From Mycoplasmatota bacterium (GTDB lineage: Bacteria; Bacillota_I; Bacilli_A; Izemoplasmatales; Hujiaoplasmataceae): a DNA stretch of 7,751 bases. The translations under genes were made by a program, and so were the position numbers. The notes beneath the pieces are model-generated. The model was given only the letters and a program-made list of their open reading frames with translations, ran no database searches and was not told the DNA's origin. Where the stretch lies: NCBI GenBank assembly GCA_023132365.1, contig JAGLYJ010000051.1:1-7751 (forward strand). The letters are read 5' to 3'. Positions 1-5,672 of this stretch are shown here, one piece after another; the stretch's first letter is position 1; each line of letters opens with the position of its first letter.

Positions 1-20
1 ATTTTCTGCTTTTTTTTATG

Positions 21-51
21 AAAAAAGACTTCAGAAACTAACTGAAGTCTT
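21..51 (-). terminator. Rho-independent terminator after the membrane protein gene
   Basis: On the minus strand a perfect 10-bp stem (AAGACTTCAG pairing with CTGAAGTCTT, at 42-51 and 25-34) with a 7-base loop is followed by a run of six T (complement of 21-26), with more T-rich sequence beyond. It begins about ten bases after the TAA stop of the minus-strand gene ending at 61. This is a textbook intrinsic terminator. Confidence 0.9.
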
Positions 52-60
52 AAATGTTAT

Positions 61-612
61 TTAAACTTTTTCTTCTGTAACTGGAGCTTTCTCTACTGGA
101 GTTTCCTCAACATATTCAACTTCTTGAACTTCAGGTATTTTGAATAGTTTGTAGATAAAATTCATAATAAGTTCTTGTTTCCAAGTTAACAGAACTAAAC
201 CAGCTAAAGCTAAAGTAGTTAAGAAAAATCCAAAACCAATATTTACTGTTGGTAATGTTGAATCAGTTGCGGCAACAATATAGACTAAGAGTAACCAAAT
301 ATAGAATATAATTGCAAATATAGTTGTTGCTTTAAAAAGTTGTTTAGCATTTTTTTCTTTTTTAGTTAGTGATAATAGTAAAACCGCTATAGGGAGCACT
401 AAAAATACAAGTACCCAAATCCAACCTAAAAACACATCGAACGCATTAATTATATTTGTTAAGAATAAATATTTTACTTTAAAGAATGGGAAAACCAATC
501 CGAAAAAAAATAGTAATCCAAATGAAGCTCTTGTTGCTAAATGGCAAAATACTCGTCTATTGTTTTCAAAAAGGTCTGTAATTGTTTTCCATAAGTTTTT
601 TAATCTGTCCAT
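61..612 (-). CDS. Hypothetical four-helix membrane protein with acidic C-terminal tail
   Basis: I do not recognise this 183-residue protein. It has a short charged N-terminus, then four hydrophobic segments at about residues 27-44, 58-81, 94-115 and 124-143. The tail of about 35 residues is rich in Glu, Val, Pro and Thr. Lysines fall before helix 3 (residues 84-90, KKEKNAK) and after helix 4, while the loop between helices 3 and 4 is neutral or acidic, so both ends should be cytoplasmic. No catalytic motif or cleavable signal peptide is visible. An in-frame ATG at 627 would add five residues, but a GGAGG at 618-622 sits five bases before the ATG at 612, so 612 is the better start. It has its own terminator and is separated from pdxT by the pdxT terminator, so it is probably its own transcription unit. 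Confidence 0.8.
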   Translation of the reverse strand: MDRLKNLWKTITDLFENNRRVFCHLATRASFGLLFFFGLVFPFFKVKYLFLTNIINAFDVFLGWIWVLVFLVLPIAVLLLSLTKKEKNAKQLFKATTIFAIIFYIWLLLVYIVAATDSTLPTVNIGFGFFLTTLALAGLVLLTWKQELIMNFIYKLFKIPEVQEVEYVEETPVEKAPVTEEKV

Positions 613-617
613 TTTTT

Positions 618-622
618 CCTCC
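618..622 (-). promoter_or_regulatory. Ribosome binding site deciding the start at 612
   Basis: The minus strand carries GGAGG five bases before the ATG at 612. The two ATG codons further upstream (627 and 624) have only A/T-rich sequence before them and overlap or abut this site, so the start at 612 is preferred. Confidence 0.75.
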
Positions 623-641
623 ATCATTATTTTCTTTTCTT

Positions 642-671
642 ATTATAATATCAAATTATGTATAATATTAA
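642..671 (-). promoter_or_regulatory. Possible promoter of the membrane protein gene
   Basis: On the minus strand TATAAT (642-647) lies 18 bases after TTAATA (666-671). A second pair, TTAATT (685-690) and TATTAT (662-667) with a 17-base spacer, is nearly as good. The region is so A/T-rich that chance matches are likely. A promoter is needed here because the pdxT terminator lies upstream. Confidence 0.3.
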
Positions 672-732
672 TAGGAAAATGCTAAATTAATGCATAAAAC
701 TACCATATCCCTAGATATTTCTTGTTCATAAT

Positions 733-760
733 AAAAAAAAGACGATTAAATTAAATCGCC
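733..760 (-). terminator. Rho-independent terminator overlapping the end of pdxT
   Basis: On the minus strand GGCGATT pairs with AATCGTC (7 bp, one G-T wobble) around a 6-base loop, followed by eight T (complement of 733-740). The upstream arm is formed by the last sense codons of pdxT and the TAA stop (751-753) lies in the loop region, so the hairpin starts inside the gene. It ends the pdxST transcript. Confidence 0.85.
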
Positions 761-1335
761 TTTTTATTATATTGTCTGACCATCTCAATAAAATACTTAT
801 GTATTCTTAAATCATCTGTTAGTTCTGGATGAAATGCAGTTGCTAATTGATTATCTTCCTTAGCAGCCACTATCATATTATCTATAACAGATAAGACTTC
901 AACATTTTTTCCTACTGATTCAATAAATGGGGCTCTAATAAACACGAATGGCATATTATCTATTCCAGCAAAGTTGCCGGTAGTATTAAAACTACCTAAC
1001 TGTCTTCCATAAGCATTTTTCTTAGCTACTATATCCATTGTTTGGATGTAAGAAGAAGTATGGTTATTTACTTTTTTGGCTAGCAGTAATAAACCTGCGC
1101 AAGTACCAAAGACTGGTAGCCCTGCTTGTATTTCTTTCTTTATAACTTCAAACATATCTAAATCGGTAAGAAGTTTATACATTGTTGTTGATTCTCCTCC
1201 AGGGAGGATTATACCATCCATTGGCTTATCTAAGTCTTTTTTTTGTCTGATTTCAAAAGCTTCAACATTTAGTGCTTTTAGCATTTTAATGTGTTCATAA
1301 AAAGCTCCTTGAAGTGCTAAAACACCAATTTGCAT
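751..1335 (-). CDS. pdxT: PLP synthase glutaminase subunit PdxT
   Basis: This is the glutamine amidotransferase subunit of the DXP-independent pyridoxal 5'-phosphate synthase. It hydrolyses glutamine and passes ammonia to PdxS in the cytoplasmic 12+12 complex. The 194 residues match the family's usual length of about 190-200. The N-terminal LALQG (6-10), PGGEST (45-50), the nucleophile Cys79 in FGTCAG, the NAYGRQ segment (107-112) and the His169/Glu171 pair in AFHPEL form a complete class I amidotransferase triad. The ATG follows the pdxS stop after one base, so the two are translationally coupled and should be made in matched amounts. A terminator starts within its last codons. The identification is secure. 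Confidence 0.97.
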   Translation of the reverse strand: MQIGVLALQGAFYEHIKMLKALNVEAFEIRQKKDLDKPMDGIILPGGESTTMYKLLTDLDMFEVIKKEIQAGLPVFGTCAGLLLLAKKVNNHTSSYIQTMDIVAKKNAYGRQLGSFNTTGNFAGIDNMPFVFIRAPFIESVGKNVEVLSVIDNMIVAAKEDNQLATAFHPELTDDLRIHKYFIEMVRQYNKKAI

Positions 1336-1336
1336 T

Positions 1337-2212
1337 TTAGATACCGCGTTCTCTCATTAAGATTTTAATTTCGCCTTCGTTAATACCAACCATTGCTTTA
1401 CCTAAGTTTTCACTTACTTCAGCTAATATTTTAGAATCATTAAAGTTGGTTACTGCTTTAACAATAGCTTGAGCTCTGTGTGCAGGGTTACCTGATTTAA
1501 AGATTCCTGAGCCTACAAAGACACCTTCAGCTCCAAGTTGCATCATAAGCGCAGCGTCTGCAGGGGTAGCTATTCCACCAGCTGCGAAGTTTACAACTGG
1601 AAGTCTTCCGTTTTTATGAACAAATCTTAATAAATCCATAGGGACTTCAAGTTCTTTTGCTTTTTGGAAAAGTTCGTCTTCTCTTAAAGACATAACATTT
1701 CTCATTTCACCTTGGATTAATCTCATATGTACTACAGCTTGAATAACATCACCAGTTCCTGGTTCTCCTTTGGTTCTAATCATTGAAGCGCCTTCAGAGA
1801 TTCTTCTTAAAGCTTCACCTAAGTTTTTAGCTCCACAAACGAAAGGGACTTGGAATTTTTCTTTATTTATGTGATAGATATCATCAGCTGGTGATAATAC
1901 TTCTGATTCATCAATGTAATCAATTTCTAATGCTTCTAATATTTGAGCTTCCACAAAATGACCAATTCTAACTTTAGCCATAACAGGAATAGAAACAGCA
2001 GCTTGAATTTCCTTGATAAGTTTTGGATCACTCATCCTAGAAACTCCACCAGCAGCTCTAATATCAGCTGGAATTCTTTCTAAAGCCATAACTGCACAAG
2101 CACCAGCTTCTTCAGCTATTTTTGCTTGTTCTGCATTAGTAACGTCCATAATAACGCCACCTTTTAACATTTGTGCTAATTCTTTGTTTAATTCATAACG
2201 ATTGTTTTTCAT
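1337..2212 (-). CDS. pdxS: PLP synthase lyase subunit PdxS
   Basis: This subunit condenses ribose 5-phosphate, glyceraldehyde 3-phosphate and the ammonia supplied by PdxT into pyridoxal 5'-phosphate. The 291-residue TIM-barrel protein has the usual length. Family motifs are seen directly: GGVIMDV with Asp23, the ALERIPADIR stretch (44-52), the first Schiff-base lysine Lys80 in MAKVRIGH, the second catalytic lysine Lys148 in RTKGEPGTG, and the phosphate-site glycine-rich segments NFAAGGIATP and GVFVGSGIF near the C-terminus. The start ATG at 2212 has GGAGG (2220-2224) seven bases upstream. It is the first gene of the pdxS-pdxT operon and divergent from pdxR, the arrangement in which PdxR activates pdxST when PLP is scarce. 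Confidence 0.98.
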   Translation of the reverse strand: MKNNRYELNKELAQMLKGGVIMDVTNAEQAKIAEEAGACAVMALERIPADIRAAGGVSRMSDPKLIKEIQAAVSIPVMAKVRIGHFVEAQILEALEIDYIDESEVLSPADDIYHINKEKFQVPFVCGAKNLGEALRRISEGASMIRTKGEPGTGDVIQAVVHMRLIQGEMRNVMSLREDELFQKAKELEVPMDLLRFVHKNGRLPVVNFAAGGIATPADAALMMQLGAEGVFVGSGIFKSGNPAHRAQAIVKAVTNFNDSKILAEVSENLGKAMVGINEGEIKILMRERGI

Positions 2213-2230
2213 ATTATTTCCTCCAAATTA

Positions 2231-2259
2231 TTGACAAAATATATCTTCTATTATATTAT
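2231..2259 (+). promoter_or_regulatory. Promoter of pdxR
   Basis: A perfect -35 box TTGACA (2231-2236) is followed after 17 bases by TATTAT (2254-2259), a 5/6 match to the -10 consensus. Transcription would start near 2266, giving a leader of about 60 bases that contains the candidate operator half-sites. A regulator bound there would block its own transcription, as expected for an autorepressed MocR gene. Confidence 0.6.
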
Positions 2260-2283
2260 ACAGCTAATCTGGTATGTTATAAA
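2255..2283 (-). promoter_or_regulatory. Promoter of pdxS-pdxT
   Basis: On the minus strand a perfect -10 box TATAAT (2255-2260) lies 17 bases after TTTATA (2278-2283), a 4/6 match to the -35 consensus. Transcription would start near 2248, leaving a leader of about 35 bases with the strong GGAGG of pdxS. The poor -35 fits a promoter that needs an activator. The -10 box nearly coincides with that of the opposing pdxR promoter. Confidence 0.6.
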
Positions 2284-2317
2284 TGCTCAGTTTAATAAAA
2301 ATTAATAAGGTCAGATT
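2266..2317. promoter_or_regulatory. Candidate PdxR operator half-sites
   Basis: Two direct repeats, TCAGTTT (2287-2293) and TCAGATT (2311-2317), are spaced 24 bases apart, and an inverted copy of CAGATT (AATCTG) lies at 2266-2271. MocR-type regulators commonly bind paired, spaced repeats. The first repeat lies just upstream of the pdxS -35 box, and the inverted copy lies in the pdxS spacer. The assignment is inferred from position and repetition only. Confidence 0.35.
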
Positions 2318-2326
2318 GGAGATAAC

Positions 2327-3730
2327 ATGATAACATTATTTTTTGATTCAAACAGTAAGACTCCTCTTTATGAACAATTATATATTCATATAAAGAATGT
2401 GATTCATAAAAATGAGCTAAAAGCTAATGAGAAACTACCATCAAAAAGAAAACTCGCAAGTCATTTGAAAATAAGTGTAATCACAGTTGAATCGGCTTAT
2501 AATCAATTGATGGCAGAAGGTTATATAAAATCAAAGCCTAAATCAGGTTTTTATGTACTGCCATACATTAGATTAAAAACCGGTGCTAAGTCTCAAACTG
2601 AAACTTTAATAAAAAGAAAGCCTATAAAGACAAAATACTTAGTTGATTTTCAGACTAATCAAGTAGATAGCCTTCATTTTCCATATTCGGTCCTTTCAAA
2701 AATTGAAAGAGATATTCTTTTAGATGAGTATCATAAACATATTAACCATATGGATTATACTGGTTATTATGAATTAAGAGAACGAATAACAGAGTTTCTC
2801 TTTGAATACCGAGGGATAGAAACTACTCCTGAATCGATAGTTATTGGTTCAGGATCTGAATACTTGATTTCGCTTCTTATATTGCTTCTAGGACGAGATA
2901 AGGTGTTTGGGGTAGAAGAACCAGGGTATTTAAAGAACTATCGAATCTACTTAGATTACGGGGCTTCAGCAAGCACTATAGGACTTGATGACTCGGGAGT
3001 TGACCTATCTCAGTTTGGTAACGTCGATGTTATACATGTAACTCCTAGTCACCAATTCCCTAAAGGTATAGTAACTACTATAGCCAGAAGAATTGAATTG
3101 CTAAACTGGGCATACAAAAATGACAATCATTATATTATCGAAGATGATTACGATAGTGAATTTCGTTTTAGTGGTAATCCGATACCAGCTATGAAGGGTC
3201 TTGATAAGGCTGATAAGGTTATATATATGAATTCCTTTTCAAAATCACTAGCGCCATCACTAAGACTCAGCTTCATGGTTTTGCCTAAAGAATTAATGAA
3301 TAGGTATCATAAATTCTTTTCATATTTCACATGTTCTGTGCCGATGATAACACAGTTAACAATTGAAAGATTTATGAAATCAGGTGAATACGAAAAACAC
3401 TTGAATAGAATGAAGATATTATATAAGAATAAAAGGGACTATTTAATATCATTATTTCAAAATTCTGAACTTAATGAAAAGATAGAAATCATTGGCGAAG
3501 AAGCAGGTTTACACTTCTTAATTAAATTAAATACCGATGTAGAATTAAGTGAATTAGTTAATATGGCTAAACAAGTGGGTGTAAGGGTTAATGGAATCAA
3601 TGAATATTGCTTAGAACCAAGCAAAAAACAGAGCGAAAAAATCATTGTTTTAGGTTATTCTCATTTAGAAAATAAAGATTTTGATATGGCAATAAAATTA
3701 CTTGAAAAAGCATGGGGTAAATTTCTTTAA
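2327..3730 (+). CDS. pdxR: MocR-family regulator of vitamin B6 synthesis, PdxR
   Basis: This 467-residue protein fuses an N-terminal GntR winged-helix DNA-binding domain (about residues 10-78) to a fold-type I aminotransferase-like domain (about 110-467), the normal MocR architecture and length. Visible hallmarks are LYEQLY and LPSKRKLASHL in the HTH domain, TPSHQFPKG (239-247), the EDDYDSEFRF segment (272-281) and the PLP-binding Lys306 in NSFSKSLAP, followed by Arg313. The domain senses PLP rather than catalysing transamination. Divergence from pdxST makes it very likely the activator of pdxST and repressor of itself; this role is inferred from context. The start has GGAG (2318-2321) five bases upstream. 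MocR regulators of other pathways exist, but location favours PdxR. Confidence 0.92.
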   Translation: MITLFFDSNSKTPLYEQLYIHIKNVIHKNELKANEKLPSKRKLASHLKISVITVESAYNQLMAEGYIKSKPKSGFYVLPYIRLKTGAKSQTETLIKRKPIKTKYLVDFQTNQVDSLHFPYSVLSKIERDILLDEYHKHINHMDYTGYYELRERITEFLFEYRGIETTPESIVIGSGSEYLISLLILLLGRDKVFGVEEPGYLKNYRIYLDYGASASTIGLDDSGVDLSQFGNVDVIHVTPSHQFPKGIVTTIARRIELLNWAYKNDNHYIIEDDYDSEFRFSGNPIPAMKGLDKADKVIYMNSFSKSLAPSLRLSFMVLPKELMNRYHKFFSYFTCSVPMITQLTIERFMKSGEYEKHLNRMKILYKNKRDYLISLFQNSELNEKIEIIGEEAGLHFLIKLNTDVELSELVNMAKQVGVRVNGINEYCLEPSKKQSEKIIVLGYSHLENKDFDMAIKLLEKAWGKFL

Positions 3731-3736
3731 AAAAAT

Positions 3737-3764
3737 AAGTTAAAAAAATAGAATTTTTACTTTT
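3737..3764 (+). terminator. Weak possible terminator after pdxR
   Basis: Seven bases after the pdxR stop there is an A/T-only inverted repeat (AAGT then AAAAA paired with TTTTT then ACTT, one bulged T), followed by a short T stretch. It contains almost no G-C pairs, so it is a poor intrinsic terminator, and read-through of pdxR transcripts into the next operon cannot be excluded. Confidence 0.22.
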
Positions 3765-3789
3765 AAATGTAAGCGCTTTTTGATACAAT
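3761..3789 (+). promoter_or_regulatory. Promoter of the imino-acid oxidation operon
   Basis: TGATACAAT at 3781-3789 is a complete extended -10 element (TG, one base, then TACAAT, 5/6 of consensus). A weak TTTTAA (3761-3766) sits 17 bases upstream as the -35. Predicted transcription starts near 3796, only about 17 bases before the first gene's ATG. A cre-like box fills the spacer between the two elements. Confidence 0.55.
3768..3781 (+). promoter_or_regulatory. cre-like catabolite-repression box (CcpA site)
   Basis: TGTAAGCGCTTTTT matches the degenerate Bacillota cre consensus TGWAARCGYTWWCA at 12 of 14 positions, including the central AAGCGCTT palindrome; only the last two bases differ. It occupies the spacer between the -35 region and the extended -10, where bound CcpA would exclude RNA polymerase. 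This predicts repression when a preferred sugar is available, as fits an amino-acid catabolic operon. Confidence 0.6.
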
Positions 3790-3812
3790 ATAATTTGGAG
3801 AGTGGTGAAGGA

Positions 3813-4121
3813 ATGAGAATAGAAAAGCATCCGATTTTATCTTTTGAAAAAAAGAATAAATTACATTTCACATTTAACGGACGAGATTTAGTTGGATATG
3901 AGGGCGATACTATTGCTGCTGCATTACATGATAATGATATTATGCATTACTCTAATAGTTTAATTAAGAAACGCCCTAGAGGCTTTTATTGTGCTATTGG
4001 AAACTGTGGATCATGTAATATGACAGTTGATGGTGTTTTGAATGTCAAAACTTGTATTACACCATTAAAAGATCGAATGGTTGTTGAATCAGAGCTAGAT
4101 GAGGTGACTATTCATGGTTAA
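3813..4121 (+). CDS. Small [2Fe-2S] subunit, HcnA/SoxA N-domain type
   Basis: This 102-residue protein is a plant-type-fold [2Fe-2S] protein of the Fer2_4 family found as HcnA, as the small subunit of opine/proline dehydrogenases, and as the N-terminal domain of heterotetrameric sarcosine oxidase alpha. The cluster ligands are Cys60, Cys65, Cys68 and Cys81 (C-x4-C-x2-C-x12-C) in the segment FYCAIGNCGSC, followed by VDG and CITP. YEGDTIAAAL (29-38) is also typical. It should pass electrons within the flavoprotein complex encoded by the next four genes. The ATG at 3813 is chosen over a TTG at 3780 because the TTG lies upstream of the predicted transcription start; GGTG/GGAG sequences precede 3813. 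It overlaps the next gene by 8 bases. Confidence 0.9.
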   Translation: MRIEKHPILSFEKKNKLHFTFNGRDLVGYEGDTIAAALHDNDIMHYSNSLIKKRPRGFYCAIGNCGSCNMTVDGVLNVKTCITPLKDRMVVESELDEVTIHG

Positions 4122-5199
4122 AAGAGATCTTATTATTGTTGGAGCTGGACCTGCTGGGTTATCAGCTGCTAAAGTCGCTTTAGAAGCTGGGCTAACTGTC
4201 ACTATTATTGAAAGAGCTGCTATCCTAGGTGGACAATTAACAAAACAGACTCATAAGTTCTTTGGATCTAAAGAAGAATATGCAAAAACAAGAGGTATTG
4301 ATATTGCATCAATCCTTATAGACGAGTTAAAAAACTATGAGAAGCGATTAGAAATTCTTAAGGAAGCTACTGTTGTTGGAATGTATAAAGACTATGTCTT
4401 AACAATCTATCAAGGAAATGAATACTTTAAGTATCAAGCAAAGGCTATTATTATAGCTACAGGAGCTTCTGAAAAAGTACTTGCTTTTGAAAACAATGAT
4501 TTACCAGGCATTTATGGTGCTGGAGCTGTACAAACACTTATGAACCTATATGGGATTGTTCCAGGTAATGAAGTGGTTATGGTAGGTAGTGGAAATATCG
4601 GGTTAATTGTAAGTTATCAATTAATTCAAGCTGGAGTTAAAGTGAAAGCTTTACTTGAAGCTGCTTCTAATATTGGTGGATATTTAGTTCACGCAGCTAA
4701 GCTTGTTAGGCTTGGCGTTCCAATATATACCAAAACCTCAGTAAAAAAAGCATTTGGTGATAAACAATTAGAAAAAATTGAAACTGTTAAATTAGATGAG
4801 AATTGGCAATACATTGAGGGAACTGAAGAAATAATTAACTGTGATGCACTTTGCATCTCAGTTGGTCTTACTCCATTACATCAATTATTATCTATGGCAG
4901 AAGTAGATATGATATATATAAGTGAATTAGGCGGACTAATTCCTAAGAAAACCCCTGATTATGAGACATCGATGCCTCGTGTTTACGCATGTGGTGATGT
5001 TACGGGAATTGAAGAAGCATCAAGCGCGATGGTTGAAGGCAAAATCGCTGGACTTATGGCTGCTAGAGATTTAGGACATCGTCATAAGAAGTTTAACGAA
5101 TTAGAAAAACAGTTTAAAGATCAACTTCAAAATTTAAGACAAGGACCAAGTGGTGTTAAAATAAGATTGGGTTTACAAAAAGCAGGTGAAGAATTATGA
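4114..5199 (+). CDS. FAD/NAD-type oxidoreductase subunit (HcnB / proline dehydrogenase alpha type)
   Basis: This 361-residue subunit has the two-dinucleotide-binding-domain fold. The FAD site is GAGPAG at 10-15, followed by Glu33 and GGQL (39-42); IIIATGASE is at 112-120. The second Rossmann motif is GSGNIG at 158-163, with Glu182 at the end of strand 2, as in NAD(H) sites. The second FAD motif is ACGDVTG at 292-298. It matches HcnB, opine oxidase subunit A and the alpha subunit of archaeal dye-linked L-proline dehydrogenase, where ATP has been seen in the second site. Those relatives usually carry a C-terminal BFD-like iron-sulfur domain; here the protein stops after about 361 residues and that domain is a separate gene at 5669. 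GAGGTG precedes the ATG by seven bases. Role: likely electron-exit or NADH-linked subunit of the complex. Confidence 0.87.
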   Translation: MVKRDLIIVGAGPAGLSAAKVALEAGLTVTIIERAAILGGQLTKQTHKFFGSKEEYAKTRGIDIASILIDELKNYEKRLEILKEATVVGMYKDYVLTIYQGNEYFKYQAKAIIIATGASEKVLAFENNDLPGIYGAGAVQTLMNLYGIVPGNEVVMVGSGNIGLIVSYQLIQAGVKVKALLEAASNIGGYLVHAAKLVRLGVPIYTKTSVKKAFGDKQLEKIETVKLDENWQYIEGTEEIINCDALCISVGLTPLHQLLSMAEVDMIYISELGGLIPKKTPDYETSMPRVYACGDVTGIEEASSAMVEGKIAGLMAARDLGHRHKKFNELEKQFKDQLQNLRQGPSGVKIRLGLQKAGEEL

Positions 5200-5672
5200 T
5201 AAAAAATACTGGGATTCCTAGTTTAGAACAGATAAAATCAAAATTTCCTGATGAAGTACCTGTAAAACCAAAAGCAATTATTGAATGTTATCAAGAGATA
5301 CCTTGTAACCCATGTGCTACAAGTTGCCCATTTGACGCTATTACAATAGGTAAAGACATTAATCAAATTCCAAGAATTGATTTTGATAAATGTACTGGTT
5401 GTGGTTCATGTGTATATTCATGCCCAGGACTTGCAATTATTATAGCTAATGTTAAAAATGAAGAAGCAGTCTTTAGAATTCCTTATGAACAATTACCTTT
5501 ACCAGAAGTTGGAAGTATTTGGCACGGAGTTAACCGTAATGGAGAGGTAATTTGTAAAGCCTTAATTAAAAGTGTATTAAAAAATAAGAATACAGATAGA
5601 ACTTGTATTATTACTGTAATCGTCCCTAAACAGTTTCTATATGAATTTATTACTATAAGGTGCCCAGAATGA
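5196..5672 (+). CDS. 2x[4Fe-4S] ferredoxin-like electron-transfer subunit
   Basis: This 158-residue protein has eight cysteines in two ferredoxin motifs: Cys31, Cys37, Cys40, Cys44-Pro and Cys66, Cys69, Cys72, Cys76-Pro. The second is the canonical C-x2-C-x2-C-x3-CP; the first has an unusual C-x5-C-x2-C-x3-CP spacing. Two [4Fe-4S] clusters are expected. Residues about 83-158 form an extra C-terminal region without iron-sulfur ligands of the standard type (Cys120, Cys137 and Cys156 are scattered), probably a small beta-rich docking domain. It overlaps the genes on both sides by four bases (ATGA), and AGGTGA (5184-5189) lies six bases before its ATG. It likely carries electrons between the flavin subunits or to an external acceptor, like the ferredoxin-like gamma subunit of four-subunit archaeal proline dehydrogenase. 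Confidence 0.87.
   Translation: MIKNTGIPSLEQIKSKFPDEVPVKPKAIIECYQEIPCNPCATSCPFDAITIGKDINQIPRIDFDKCTGCGSCVYSCPGLAIIIANVKNEEAVFRIPYEQLPLPEVGSIWHGVNRNGEVICKALIKSVLKNKNTDRTCIITVIVPKQFLYEFITIRCPE
5657..5662 (+). promoter_or_regulatory. Ribosome binding site deciding the start at 5669
   Basis: AAGGTG lies six bases before the ATG at 5669. An in-frame GTG at 5660 would add three residues, but it lies inside this site. The ATG choice also gives the ATGA stop/start overlap seen elsewhere in this operon. Confidence 0.7.

Noticed and set aside
706..719. Short inverted repeat ATATC-CCTA-GATAT
   Set aside because: Only five A/T-rich base pairs with no paired promoter element; expected by chance in such DNA.
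1076..1300. Open frame opposite pdxT
   Set aside because: It is antisense to a secure pdxT with intact catalytic residues and has a composition without any recognisable motif; a shadow frame. The same applies to 2013-2198 opposite pdxS and to 3457-3645 and 3642-3830 opposite pdxR and its downstream gap.
2213..2254. Riboswitch or structured leader before pdxS
   Set aside because: The leader from the predicted start is only about 35 A/T-rich bases with no stable stem; too short for an aptamer.
3780..3812. TTG start 33 bases upstream of the first iron-sulfur gene
   Set aside because: It lies within the extended -10 promoter element and upstream of the predicted transcript start, and has no ribosome site; the ATG at 3813 begins the conserved part.
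5660..5668. GTG start three codons upstream of the BFD-like gene
   Set aside because: The GTG is part of the ribosome site serving the ATG at 5669, and the ATG gives the same ATGA overlap as its neighbour.
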